Below, one piece after another: positions 1-11,858 of a stretch of 64,000 nucleotides of DNA. A model generated the notes under the pieces. It was not told the DNA's origin and made no database searches. It saw only the letters and a list, made by a program, of their open reading frames with translations. Source of the stretch: Axinella damicornis. Taxonomy: Eukaryota; Porifera; Demospongiae; Axinellida; Axinellidae. Position numbers and translations under genes: made by a program. How positions within the stretch are numbered: position 1 is the stretch's first letter; each line of letters opens with the position of its first letter. The stretch lies in NCBI GenBank assembly GCA_963931865.1, contig OZ007506.1, positions 18,077,853 to 18,141,852 of the forward strand, read 5' to 3'.

Positions 1-3000
1 GCCAAGGTAGAGTCAGGTAGAGTGAAGGTAGAGTCAGGTAGAGTGAAGGTAGAGTCAGGTAGAGTGAAGGTAGAGTCAGGTAGAGTCAGGTAGAGACAGG
101 TAGAGCCAAGGTAGAGACAGGTACCGTAGAGAGGCGAAGGTAGAGTCAGGTACCGTAGAGAGGCGAAGGTAGAGTCAAGTAGAGTCAGGTAGAACCAAGG
201 TAGAGACAGGTAGAGCCAAGGTAGAGTCAGGTAGAGTCAGGTAGAGTCAGATAGAACCAAGGTAGAGTCAGGTAGAACCAAGTAGAGTCAGGTAGAGTCA
301 GGTAGAGTGAAGGTAGAGTCAGGTAGAACCAAGGTAGAGTCAAGGCAGAGTCAGGTAGAGTCAGGTAGATAAAGCCAAGGTAGAGTCAGGTCGAGTGAAG
401 GTAGAGTCAGGTAGAGTCAGGTAGAGTGAAGGTAGAGTCAGGTAGAGTCAGGTAGAGCCAAGGTAGAGTCAGGTAGAGTGAAGGTAGAGTCAGGTAGAGT
501 GAAGGTAGAGTCAGGTAGAGCCAGGTAGAGTCAGGTAGAGTCAGGTAGAGCCACGGTAGAGTCAGGTAGAGCCAGGTAGAGCCAAGGTAGAGTCAGGTAG
601 AGTGAAGGTAGAGTCAGGTAGAGTCAGGTAGAGTCAGGTAGAGCCAAGGTAGAGTCAGGTACCGTAGAGAGGCGAAGGTAGAGTCAAGTAGAGTCAGGTA
701 GAACCAAGGTAGAGTCAGGTAGAACCAAGTAGAGTCAGGTAGAGTCAGGTAGAGTGAAGGTAGAGTCCGGTAGAACCAAGGTACAGTCAAGGCAGAGTCA
801 GGTAGAGTCAGGTACATAGAGCCAAGGTTGAGTCATATAGAGTCAGGTAGAGTCAGGTAGGGCCAAGGTAGAGTCAGGTAAAGTCAAGTAGAGTCAGGTA
901 GAGCCAAGGTAGAGTCAGGTAGAGCCAAGGTAGAGTCAGGTAGAGTGAAGGTAGAGTAAGGTAGAACCAAGGTAGAGTCAGGTAGAGACAAGGTAGAGTC
1001 AAGGTAGAGTCAGGTACAGCCAAGGTAGAGTCAGGTAGAGTGAAGGTAGAGTTAGGTAGAGTCAGGTAGAGTGAAGGTAGAGTCAGGTAGAGTGCAGGTA
1101 GAGTCAGGTAGAGCCAAGGTAGAGTCAGGTAGAGTTAGGTAGAACCAAGGTAGAGTCAGGTAGAGCGAAGGTAGAGTCAGGCGGAGCCAAGGTAGAGTCA
1201 GGTAGAGTGAAGGTAGAGTCAGGGTAGAGTCAGGTAGAGACAAGGTAGAGTCAAGGTAGAGTCAGGTAGAGTCAGGTAGAGCCAAGGTAGAGCCAAGGTA
1301 GAGTCAGGTAGAGTGAAGGTAGAGTCAGGTAGAACCAAGGTAGAGTCGGGCCGAGCCAAGATAGAGTCAGGTAGAGCCACGGTAGAGTCAGGTAGAGCCA
1401 GGTAGAGCCAAGGTAGAGTCAGGTAGACTGAAGGTAGAGTCAGGTAGAGTCAGGTAGAGTGAAGGTAGAGTCAGGTAGAGTCAGGTAGAGCCAAGGTAGA
1501 GTCAGGTAGAGTGAAGGTAGAGTCAGGTAGAGTGAAGGTAGAGTCAGGTAGAGTGAAGGTAGAGTCAGGTAGAGTCAGGTAGAGTGAAGGTAGAGTCAGG
1601 TAGAGTCAGGTAGAGCCACGGTAGAGTCAGGTAGAGCCAGGTAGAGCCAAGGTAGAGTCAGGTAGAGTGAAGGTAGAGTCAGGTAGAGTCAGGTAGAGTC
1701 AGGTAGAGCCAAGGTAGAGTCAGGTACCGTAGAGAGGCGAAGGCAGAGTCAGGTACCGTAGAGAGGCGAAGGTAGAGTCAGGTAGAGTGCATGAAGGTAG
1801 AGTCAGGTAGAACCAAGGTAGAGTCGGGCAGAGCCAAGGTAGAGTCGGGTAGAGCCACGGTAGAGTCACGTAGAGCCAGGTAGAGCCAAGGTAGAGTCAG
1901 GTAGAGTGAAGGTAGAGTTAGGTAGAGTCAGGTAGAGTGAAGGTAGAGTCAGGTAGAGTCAGGTAGAGTGAAGGTAGAGTCAGGTAGAGTCAAGTAGAGT
2001 CAGGTAGAACCAAGGTAGAGACAGGTAGAGCCAAGGTAGAGTCAGGTAGAGCCAGGTAGAGTCAGGTAGAGTCAGGTAGAGTGAAGGTAAAGTCAGGTAG
2101 AACCAAGGTAGAGTCAAGGCAGAGTCAGGTAGAGTCAGGTAGATAGAGCCAAGGTAGAGTCAGGTAGAGTCAGGTAGAGCCAGGTAGAGCCAAGGTAGAG
2201 TCAGGTAGAGTGAAGGTAGAGTCAGGTAGAGTCAGGTAGAGTGAAGTAGAGTCAGGTAGAGTCAGGTAGAGCCAAGGTAGAGTCAGGTAGAGTGAAGGTA
2301 GAGTGAAGGTAGAGTCAGGTAGAGTCAGGTAGAGTGAAGGTAGAGTCAGGTAGAGTCAGGTAGAGCCACGGTAGAGTCAGGTAGAGCCAGGTAGAGCCAA
2401 GGTAGAGTCAGGTAGAGTGAAGGTAGAGTCAGGAAGAGTCAGGTAGAGTGCAGGTAGAGTCAGGTAGAACCAAGGTATAGTCAAGGCAGAGTGAGGTAGA
2501 GTCAGGTACATAGAGCCAAGGTTGAGTCATGTAGAGTCAGGTAGAGTCAGGTAGGGCCAAGGTAGAGTCAAGTAAAGTCAGGTAGAACCACGGCAGAGTC
2601 AGGTATAGCCAGGTAGAGCCAAGATAGAGTCAGGTAGAGTGAAGGTAGAGTCAGGTAGAGTCAGGTAGAGTCAGGTAGAGCCAAGGTAGAGTCAGGTACC
2701 GTAGAGAGGCGAAGGTAGAGTCAAGTAGAGTCAGGTAGAACCAAGGTAGAGTCAGGTAGAATCAAGTAGAGTCAGGTAGAGTCAGGTAGAGTGAAGGTAG
2801 AGTCAGGTAGAACCAAGGTACAGTCAAGGCAGAGTGAGGTAGAGTCAGGTACATAGAGCCAAGGTTGAGTCATGTAGAGTCAGGTAGAGTCAGGTATGGC
2901 CAAGGTAGAGTCAGGTAAAGTCAGGTAGAGTCAGGTAGAGCCAAGGTAGAGTCAGGTAGAGCCAAGGTAGAGTGAGGTAGAGTGAAGGTAGAGTAAGGTA

Positions 3001-6000
3001 GAACCAAGGTAGAGTCAGGTAGAGACAAGGTAGAGTCAAGGTAGAGTCAGGTAGAGTCAGGTAGAGTCAGGTAGAGCCAAGGTAGAGTCAGGTAGAGCGA
3101 AGGTAGAGTCAGGTAGAGCCAGGTAGAGTGCAGGTAGAGTCAGGTAGAGCCAAGGTAGAGTCAGGTAGAGTTAGGTAGAACCAAGGTAGAGTCAGGTAGA
3201 GCAAAGGTAGAGTCAGGTGGAGCCAAGGTAGAGTCAGGTAGAGTGAAGGTAGAGTCAGGGTAGAGTCAGGTAGAGACAAGGTAGAGTCAAGGTAGAGTCA
3301 GGTAGAGTTAGGTAGAGTCAGGTAGAGACAAGGTAGAGTCAGGTAGAGCGAAGGAAGAGTCAGGTAGAGCCAGGTAGAGTGCACATAGAGTGAAGGTAGA
3401 GTCAGGGTAGAGTCAGGTAGAGACAAGGTAGAGTCAAGGTAGAGTCAGCTAGAGTCAGGTAGAGCCAAGGTAGAGCCAAGGTAGAGTCAGGTAGAGTGAA
3501 GGTAGAGTCAGGGTAGAGTCAGGTAGAGACAAGGTAGAGTCAAGGTAGAGTCAGGTAGAGTCAGGTAGAGTCAGGTAGAGCCAAGGTAGAGTCAGGTAGA
3601 GTGAAGGTAGAGTCAGGTAGAGCTAGGTAGAGTGCAGGTAGAGTCAGGTAGAGCCAAGGTAGAGTCAGGTAGAGTTAGGTAGAACCAAGGTAGAGTCAGG
3701 TAGAGCGAAGGTAGAGTCAGGTAGAGCCAAGGTAGAGTCAGGTAGATTGAAGGTAGAGTCAGGGTAGAGTCAGGTAGAGAAAAGGTAGAGTCAAGGTAGA
3801 GTCATGTAGAGCCATGCAAGGTAGAGTCAGGTAGAATGAAGGTAGAGTCAGGTAGAGCCAAGGTAGAGTCAGGTAGAGTCAGGTAGAACCAATGTAGAGT
3901 TAGGTAGAGCGAAGGTAGTGTCAGGTAGAGCCAAGGTAGAGTCAGGTAGAGTGAAGGTAGAGTCAGGTAAAGTCAGGTAGAGTCAGGTAGAGCCAAGGTA
4001 GAGTCAGGTAGAGCCAAGGTAGAGTCAGGTAGAGTGAAGGTAGAGTCAGGTAAAGTCAGGTAGAGTCAGGTAGAGCCACGGTAGAGTCAGGTAGAGCCAG
4101 GTAGAGCCAAGGTAGAGTCAGGTAGAGTGAAGGTAGAGTCAGGTAGAGTCAGGTAGAGTGAAGGTAGAGTCAGGTAGAGTCAGGTAGAGTGAAGGTAGAG
4201 TCAGGTAGAGTCAGGTAGAGTCAGGTAGAGCCAAGGTAGAGTCAGGTACTGTAGAGAGGCGAAGGTAGAGTCAGGTAGAGTCAGGTAGAGACAAGGTAGA
4301 GTCAGGTAGAGCGAAGGTAGAGTCAGGTAGAGCCAGGTAGAGTGCAGGTACAGTCAGGTAGAGCCAAGGTAGAGTCAGGTAGAGTTTGGTAGAACCAAGG
4401 TAGAGTCAGGTAGAGCGAAGGTAGAGTCAGGTAGAGCCAAGGTAGAGTCAGGTAGAGTCAGGTAGAGTGAAGGTAGAGTCAGGTAGAGTCAGGTAGAGTG
4501 AAGGTAGAGTCAGGTAGAGTCAGGTAGAGTCAGGTAGAGCCAAGGTAGAGTCAGGTACTGTAGAGAGGCGAAGGTAGAGTCAGGTAGAGTCAGGTAGAGA
4601 CAAGGTAGAGTCAGGTAGAGCGAAGGTAGAGTCAGGTAGAGCCAGGTAGAGTGCAGGTACAGTCAGGTAGAGCCAAGGTAGAGTCAGGTAGAGTTTGGTA
4701 GAACCAAGGTAGAGTCAGGTAGAGCGAAGGTAGAGTCAGGTAGAGCCAAGGTAGAGTCAGGTAGAGTCAGGTAGAGTGAAGGTAGAGTCAGGTAGAGTCA
4801 GGTAGAGTGAAGGTAGAGTCAGGTAGAGTCAGGTAGAGTCAGGTAGAGCCAAGGTAGAGTCAGGTACCGCAGAGAGGCAAAGGTAGAGTCAGGTAGAGTC
4901 AGGTAGAGCCAAGGTAGAGTAAGGTAGAGCGAAGGTAGAGTCAGGTAGAGCCAGGTAGAGTGCAGGTACAGTCAGGTAGAGCCAAGGTAGAGTCAGGTAG
5001 AGTGAAGGTAGAGTCAGGTAGAGTAAGGTAGAGTGAAGGTAGAGTCAGGTAGAGTCAGGTAGAGTCAGGTAGAGCCAAGGTAGAGTCAGGTACCGTAGAG
5101 AGGCGAAGGTAGAGTCAGGTAGAGTCAGGTAGAGTGAAGGTAGAGTAAGGTAGAACCAAGGTAGAGTCAGGTAGAGACAAGGTAGAGTCAAGGTAGAGTC
5201 AGGTAGAGTCAGGTGAAGTCAGGTAGAGCCAAGGTAGAGTCAGGTAGAGCGAAGGTAGAGTCAGGTAGAGCCAGGTAGAGTGCAGGTAGAGTCAGGTAGA
5301 GCCAAGGTAGAGTCAGGTAGAGTTAGGTAGAACCAAGGTAGAGTCAGGTAGAGCGAAGGTAGAGTCAGGTGGAGCCAAGGTAGAGCCAAGGTAGAGTCAG
5401 GTAGAGTGAAGGTAGAGTCAGGTAGAACCAAGGTACAGTCAAGGCAGAGTCAGGTAGAGTCAGGTAGATAGAGCCAAGGTAGAGTCAGGTAGAGTCAGGT
5501 AGAGTCAGGTAGAGCCAAGGTAGAGTCAGGTAAAGTCAGGTAGAGTCAGGTAGAGCCAAGGTAGAGTCAGGTAGAGTCAAGGTAGAGACAGGTAGAGTGA
5601 AGGTAGAGTAAGGTAGAACCAAGGTAGAGTCAGGTAGAGACAAGGTAGAGTCAAGGTAGAGTCAGGTAGAGTCAGGTAGAGTCAGGTAGAGCCAAGGTAG
5701 AGTCAGGTAGAGTGAAGGTAGAGTCAGGTAGAGTGAAGGTAGAGTCAGGTAGAGTGAAGGTAGAGTCGTGTAGAGTCAGGTAGAGTGAAGGTAGAGTCAG
5801 GTAGAGTCAGGTAGAGCCACGGCAGAGTCAGGTAGAGCCAGGTAGAGCCAAGGTAGAGTCAGGTAGAGTGAAGGTAGAGTCAGGTAGAGTCAGGTAGAGT
5901 CAGGTAGAGCCAAGGTAGAGTCAGGTACCGTAGAGAGGCGAAGGCAGAGTCAGGTACCGTAGAGAGGCGAAGGTAGAGTCAGGTAGAGCCAAGGTAGAGT

Positions 6001-7003
6001 CAGGTAGAGTGCATGAAGGTAGAGTCAGGTAGAACCAAGGTAGAGTCGGGCAGAGCCAAGGTAGAGTCGGGTAGAGCCACGGTAGAGTCACGTAGAGACA
6101 GGTAGAGCCAAGGTAGAGTCAGGTAGAGTGAAGGTAGAGTTAGGTAGAGTCAGGTAGAGTGAAGGTAGAGTCAGGTAGAGTCAGGTAGAGTGAAGGTAGA
6201 GTCAGGTAGAGTCAGGTAGAGACAGGTAGAGCCAAGGTAGAGACAGGTACCGTAGAGAGGCGAAGGTAGAGTCAAGTAGAGTCAGGTAGAACCAAGGTAG
6301 AGACAGGTAGAGCCAAGGTAGAGTCAGGTAGAGCCAGGTAGAGTCAGGTAGAGTCAGGTAGAGTGAAGGTAGAGTCAGGTAGAACCAAGGTAGAGTCAAG
6401 GCAGAGTCAGGTAGAGTCAGGTAGATAGAGCCAAGGTAGAGTCAGGTAGAGTCAGGTAGAGCCAAGGTAAAGTCAGGTAGAGTGAAGGTAGAGTCAGGTA
6501 GAGTCAGGTAGAGTGAAGGTAGAGTCAGGTAGAGTCATGTAGAGTGAAGGTAGAGTTAGGGAGAGTCAGGTAGAGTCAGGTAGAGCCAAGGTAGAGTCAG
6601 GTACCGTAGAGAGGCGAAGGTAGAGTCAGGTAGAGTCAGGTAGAGCCAAGGTAGAGTGAGGTAGAGCGAAGGTAGAGTCAGGTAGAGCCAGGTAGAGTGC
6701 AGGTAGAGTCAGGTAGAGCCAAGGTAGAGTCAGGTAGAGTTAGGTAGAACCAAGGTAGAGTCAGGTAGAGCGAAGGTAGAGTCAGGTAGAGCCAAGGTAG
6801 AGTCAGGTAGAGTGAAGGTAGAGTCAGGGTAGAGTCAGGTAGAGACAAGGTAGAGTCAAGGTAGAGTCAGGTAGAGTCAGGTAGAGCTAAGGTAGAGCCA
6901 AGGTAGAGTCAGGTAGAGTGAAGGTAGATTCAGGTGGAACCAAGGTAGAGTCGGGCAGAGCCAAGGTAGAGTCAGGTAGAAACACGGTAGAGTCAGGTAC
7001 TAT
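1..7003. repeat. 7-kb minisatellite of GGTAGAGTCA-type units
   Basis: The whole stretch is a tandem array of 10-12 base units: GGTAGAGTCA, with variants AAGGTAGAGCC, AAGGTAGAGTG and AAGGTAGAAC. A longer variant containing GGTACCGTAGAGAGGCGAA recurs irregularly. The mixture of unit types in similar order at several places (for example around 4200-4560 and 4500-4870) shows higher-order duplication. The array starts before the window and ends at about 7003. Open frames in it on the minus strand read as L-T-L-P-x-x-Y/D-S-T repeats and are by-products of the array. I see no gene in it. Confidence 0.97.
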
Positions 7004-7385
7004 CACCCTGTAGCTCAATACCTGATTCAGATGTGTATGCATGAAATTCTGTATCGTATCTGTAAAGGAGGATGTGTTTCAGATGTGTAAATACAATTTA
7101 TCTGTATCACAACTGTACAGAAAGTTACGATTCAGACACAACAGTGAATTCAGATGTGTATTTGTGCCAGCCGGCTGGCTATATGCGCTCAGCGCGCACG
7201 TGCACATCCACAGTCACGTGACCACAATTTCAAACGAAGACTGCCTTTTACAGCTAGCTAGCGGGTGTGAGCGCTTGAAATTTACAGCTTTCGGTGCAAG
7301 GTGAGCCACCGCAAGAACAGATCAACTGAAATAGCTTGTAGGCCTAATGGGTGGGTAAGGTGTGTGTATATAAATGCTGCAGTAT

Positions 7386-7648
7386 GGGCTATTCCATTAA
7401 ATAGTCGTTCACCCCCTGCAGAGGAACCGATTTTTAATTCCCTCCTAGGACAGCAAATTAGCAAATAGTCCCCCTGGGACACAATTAAAAAGGTTCCTCT
7501 ACCCCATTAATTTGGCATCTATACCCCCCAGGACACAATCATTTTAACCGGTAATTACCCCTAGGACGCAATTACTTGGCAACACCCCCCACGGGACATA
7601 ATTAACAGTCCTCTGCAGGGGGTGTACGACTATTTAATGAAATAGCCC
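7386..7648. mobile_element. MITE with about 40-bp terminal inverted repeats and internal C-rich subrepeats
   Basis: Left end GGGCTATTCCATTAAATAGT and right end ...ACTATTTAATGAAATAGCCC are near-perfect inverted repeats that continue through CCCCCTGCAGAGGA. TA lies outside both ends, which fits a TA target duplication, but the site is too short to prove it. Inside are about four degenerate units of the type CCCCCTGGGACACAATTA, each followed by 15-20 variable bases (about 7440-7605). There is no coding capacity, so this is a non-autonomous DNA element. Confidence 0.85.
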
Positions 7649-8251
7649 TATGTGTGAGCTGACGGTACTAATTACTGCCGCTAACTTCCAGTGCCGTATA
7701 TTCCAACTGATCCCAAACAATAATTAGGGATCTCTAATCTCAAAATTATGGCATGAGATGCCCCCTCCAAATCACCTGACGTATTGCATCGTATGACGTT
7801 TATTTGCCTTGGACAATGGGCTCCCATCCGGTGATACACTTAAAAAGGAAAGATGATCCGAGAGTAATGCAGCAGTGCTTGGAAGCAACTTGTCACACAC
7901 ATAGATCACAGGAATAATGATCCATCTGTGAGTGATTCAGTTAATGACCATGAATCTATGAGCGATTCAAGCATATCATTAGCGACAGGAGCGCATGAGC
8001 TGTTAGCGATGCAGTGAATCAGTGAGCGATTTGAGCATATCGGTGACTGAGAGTCAACAAGCGAAGTGTGTGCAAGTCATCTTCTGTCTGTATTGTCATG
8101 TTGTCAGTCCAATTTTATGGTGTCAAAATTTATATGTGCTTATCTAGGAGCCCATAACGGGAAGGAGCGTCCAGCTAGCATAACCATCATGCTCCGAGTA
8201 CAGCACATCACACTCCTTATACGGATGCATTTGCGGTCTGTGTACGCGTAC

Positions 8252-8337
8252 GGCTGCGCTTAATGTCTCGTACTAGGTGGGCAGGTGTTGTGCAGGCTGC
8301 GCTTAATGTCTCGTACTAGGTGGGCAGGTGTTGTGCA
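8252..8337. repeat. Perfect 43-bp tandem duplication
   Basis: Two identical 43-base units lie head to tail (8252-8294 and 8295-8337), each starting GGCTGCGCTTAATGTCTCGT. Their identity implies a recent duplication or repeated gene conversion. No coding meaning is apparent. Confidence 0.95.
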
Positions 8338-8425
8338 AGCTAGTGTTACAGTTACACGTCTGCGAGCCCTCAAAGTAGGTGCGAGTTGTAGCCAACCCGT
8401 ATAAGGCATTTTTGTGCTACAGCTA

Positions 8426-8740
8426 ATAGAGCGGCTGCGTTTGACGTCACCGGCCGTAAAACAACCGAAACGCCCTCTGTTATACTCCGTTTATCTCATA
8501 AGACTGCATGGCAAGATGCAGCAATTTCCTTAGAAACACAAGCTGCTCGGAACTTACGAAGTACTACTGTGTCAACTGTCGCTGTAGCACAGTTACCATG
8601 CCGATTAGATCGAGCAGCTATGCGACCTCAAGTACAAGTGAGTTGGTAGTTTCCGTCCAGCTGCCATTGAACTCCATGTTCTTTTGCCATGCGGAAGTAC
8701 TCAGTCACGTGGTTTTGTTACGTCAATGCAGCCGCTCTAT
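8426..8740. mobile_element. MITE with ATAGAGCGGCTGC ends
   Basis: ATAGAGCGGCTGCGTTTGAC at the left matches the reverse complement of GTCAATGCAGCCGCTCTAT at the right, with a weaker match inward through an ACGT-rich segment and a GTTTTG/CAAAAC pair. Length is about 315 bp. The reading frame 8508-8780 crosses the right end and matches no family I recognise. No clear target duplication is visible. Confidence 0.7.
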
Positions 8741-8878
8741 CGGAACCCGGTACCCTAACGTAACAAGTACGGTAGTTTGACGCTCCTTCGCGCCGCTTCG
8801 GCGCTCATAAGCTCCTGGTTCTAGGTGTGACATAAAGTGTGTGCATTGGTTTATTCCTACGCAGATCTGTGAAGGATG

Positions 8879-8899
8879 GTGGAAACCAACCCAGGACCT
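8879..8899 (+). pseudogene. Isolated 2A-like peptide motif (V-E-T-N-P-G-P), probably a retroelement remnant
   Basis: GTG GAA ACC AAC CCA GGA CCT reads VETNPGP, the conserved end of 2A ribosome-skipping peptides. A canonical copy needs G-D just before V. Here the codons before it are R-M, an in-frame TGA lies at 8870-8872, and the preceding frame reads I-C-E-G, as if one base had been inserted. 2A-like sequences are known from viruses and from non-LTR retrotransposons and NLR-type genes of some invertebrates. No reverse transcriptase or other partner is seen nearby, so this is at best a broken remnant and may be chance. Confidence 0.25.
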
Positions 8900-8925
8900 G
8901 TCGGTGAGTTTCTGGTTTACAATGT

Positions 8926-9186
8926 ACATGTGCATGTGGGTGGTTCAAGTAAAGACTGTACCTTAATGATATTCATATTCCAGTCAATTAAGGTCGGTGT
9001 GGCTTTCTGCTTTGTGCACTTAGCTATCATTATTATATATCATTATATATATAGGTATATGCAAGTTAACTACGTAGCTGCACATTCACAGGTGAGGACA
9101 GCCATTTGTGTCTCTGAGGCTATAAAAATTTATTTCAAAAACAAAGTTCAGTTTTTACTTGAACCACCCACATATGTACATATGTA
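8926..9186. mobile_element. MITE with ACATGTG..GTGGGTGGTTCAAGT inverted ends
   Basis: GTGGGTGGTTCAAGTAAA (8936-8953) is matched by its exact reverse complement (9154-9171). The pairing extends outward through TACATGTGCAT / ATATGTACATATGTA. The AT-rich interior has no coding potential beyond an accidental frame. Confidence 0.8.
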
Positions 9187-9510
9187 GTTGCCATGTGTAG
9201 CAGGGCAAATAATCTTGATGACAGTAGTCTGATGCTAACGTTTCTATACTTTCTATATACATGTACACGTACGCATTATGCAGTACTTTCGCTCTCGTCA
9301 CTCACTTCTGCCACTGCCCCCTCCTTCATCTGCATGAGCAGTCCAGTGGTAAGAAATTTGGACACGTGCACTGTAGCGTGGTGTTTGCTCATGTGTGGCA
9401 GGTAGTTAATATGCTGGTGGTGTTAGAGACTCACGTGTAGTGCTGCGAAGACTCGCGATTGTATACACACGTGAGTAATTATTGCAGGTGAAGTATGCAT
9501 GACAATGTAG

Positions 9511-9863
9511 TACAGTGAAACCTGCTTTAGCGGTCACCTCCGCTTTGCGGTCAGCTTGGAATGTCCCGAAATTTGAGCTCACAGTCACCATACTGTTGTT
9601 CTATTGAGGTAATGCAGTCATGTTGCTCCACCCCAAACACACTTGAGCACACTATAATACACTGCCAATAACGGCCAGTGTGTGTGTGTGTGTGCATGCC
9701 ATGTGTGTGTGTGCGTGCCGTGCATGCATTTGACCTTTGTAATGAGGTCACACTAAAACTTCATAGGACTTCTTTAGAGAGGTCACCTATATTCCAGCCA
9801 CCTCTCTAATGAGGCCAAATATACTTGGCCCTCAGGTGACCGAATTAGACAGGTTTCACTGTA
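9511..9863. mobile_element. Tc1/mariner-like MITE (TACAGTGAAACCTG ends)
   Basis: TACAGTGAAACCTG at 9511 is matched by CAGGTTTCACTGTA ending at 9863. TA at both outer ends fits the TA target of the Tc1/mariner superfamily. Subterminal GGTCACCT / AGGTGACC also pair. A TG-dinucleotide tract lies inside (about 9679-9710). There is no transposase frame, so the element is non-autonomous. Confidence 0.85.
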
Positions 9864-10145
9864 TTGGATTCTCCAGAGATACATGTTAGTTATTAGAGAC
9901 TGAAGACAGAAGTTGAAGAGTCTAGTGGAGGCCGAGAGGAGACGAAGAGTAACAGTGGGGAATAAGTACAAAAGCAAGGAGATCAACAGCAGCAGAACAA
10001 ACAGGATAGCATGGGGCGCACAAGTTGCATGACAGAGAATCCAGCCTTTCGCCCTTGCCCTTTGGTCAGATGCTCGTACTATCCCGTTCTACTGCTCTTG
10101 CCTCTCGGAACGAGGCTGAAACAGTTGTAGAGTAATGATTTTGTC

Positions 10146-11827
10146 ATGATGGATGCTTGTATCTCCTCAGGGCAACTTGCATGCGAAGACTTGAAGGAAG
10201 TGATGGGAGCCTTGGATGAGGCCCGTGCTGAGTGGTATAACATTGGAATTGAGCTGGATTTGTCTGTGCAGACACTGGAAACCATCAGATCAAAATTTTT
10301 GAATGACGATGATCGCCTGAGAGAGATGTGTATTGACTGGTTGAGACGTATTGACCTCCGTCCCTCATGGGCAGCTCTTACTAAGGTTTTAGAGAGTCCT
10401 TTTGTACAGGAGGGACGTCTAGCCCACCTGGCCCAGAAACTGAGGGACAAGTACTGCCACGGAAGAGATGAAATTATAACTGATTTCTACTCCACCCCAG
10501 GACCATCACCTGGTGCTCCCACCACCACACAAGGTAGTTAGTTCCCCTATAGTGCATGTACTGTCACATGCTGACAAAGATGGTACTCGATGTTTAGTGA
10601 ATCATGACATATGTATCTGCAGACATGTCACCCACTTCTCCGTCTCCCTGCAGTGCCACTTGGTGAGTCACCTTTGACATCTGCAATGATCTCAACTACT
10701 CGGTACACGGTAACCGCACACTCTCCCATCACCAGTGATTCCCATACCCCACCAGCCGTGCTACCACCCATCTCACGGCTGAGTCTGACCATACCCCCTC
10801 ACCAGCTGACGCCAGCACAGACTTGTACGTCTCTTTAACTGCAACAGTGACATTGCTCAAAACCACTAAAAAAATTGAGGGCCAAAAATTTCGAGGAAAA
10901 GGGTTACATGAATGCCATGCTCACTCTTCCATGCATAGTGGTTTTAGCTACTTCATGCTCTGCAGCATGCTTTTTTATTTGCGACTCAGTTTGGGAAAGA
11001 GCTTGGCATCTTGGCTTGTTTCCTGCAACCAACTCTGCATGGCTAGCACTCCAGCACACTTCTCACTTCTGAAACTATGGAAGATGGCACAGTTGTGTAC
11101 AGAGGCCAGAAAGATACGGTAGCATGGCTAGCTAGGTAGATAAACATTGAATAGAACTTGGCGAATTAAGGTGATGGTCAGATTTTGCACATACATTATA
11201 CATGTACATGTGTATAATACTATGGTATGCATAACTGAAAGTATTCAGGACGGGGAGGTAGGTGGGTACACCCAAAGGTATAAACAGCTTTGCCATTGCT
11301 GTCTCGGCTCTACTGTAGAAAGGCTTTGGCTGGCACTGGGAGGGTCATTTCGGTCAGTTTTGGCGGCATAAATTGACTTAATACAAACCGCCTTACTTTG
11401 TAGGGCCTCTATGTCCAGCATTCAGGACCTATTTTTTAGCTACAGCAGGTTGGCATTTCCTGTGAGACTGGATTGGAAGTTTGGTGGGTGTGGTTAGAAC
11501 CACGTATCTGCTTAGGATGGCTGAATTTACCTGCAGGAGCAGTTTTAAAGCCAGCAACGCGAGGGAACAGATATCAGGGTATCTTTAAGGGTTCTAGAGA
11601 CTGGAAATGGCCCCTAAAGAGTTGCACTGTGATGTGTAGTCAAAGTACATGTACTCGGTGTTGTCTTACAAGCAGACCATTACCGGATGGTCTGGTCTAC
11701 TTCCCCAAATTACGTTGGTTATTGTTAAATCAGAGGACATGAAATTATAACTGATACTAGATGGTTCTTTGATTGTACGCGCTCATCAGAGCGCGTACAA
11801 TCAAAGAACTTGTTTTTTTTGTTGTTT

Positions 11828-11858
<31 letters not shown>

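Larger units (their letters stand above)
7004..8425. other. Intergenic stretch without a supported gene
   Basis: Apart from the inverted-repeat element at 7386-7648 and the tandem duplication at 8252-8337, I see no coding exon here. Around 7930-8050 there are loosely repeated phrases such as GAGCGATT and AGCATATC. The short open frames (7041-7304, 8066-8263) have no recognisable domain, and no splice sites support them. Confidence 0.5.

Noticed and set aside
614..6399. Open frames on the minus strand reading LTLP/DST repeats
   Set aside because: They are translations of the minisatellite, with no start context or other protein features.
8508..8780. A small cysteine-rich secreted protein
   Set aside because: No signal peptide, no regular cysteine pattern, and the frame crosses the end of an inverted-repeat element.
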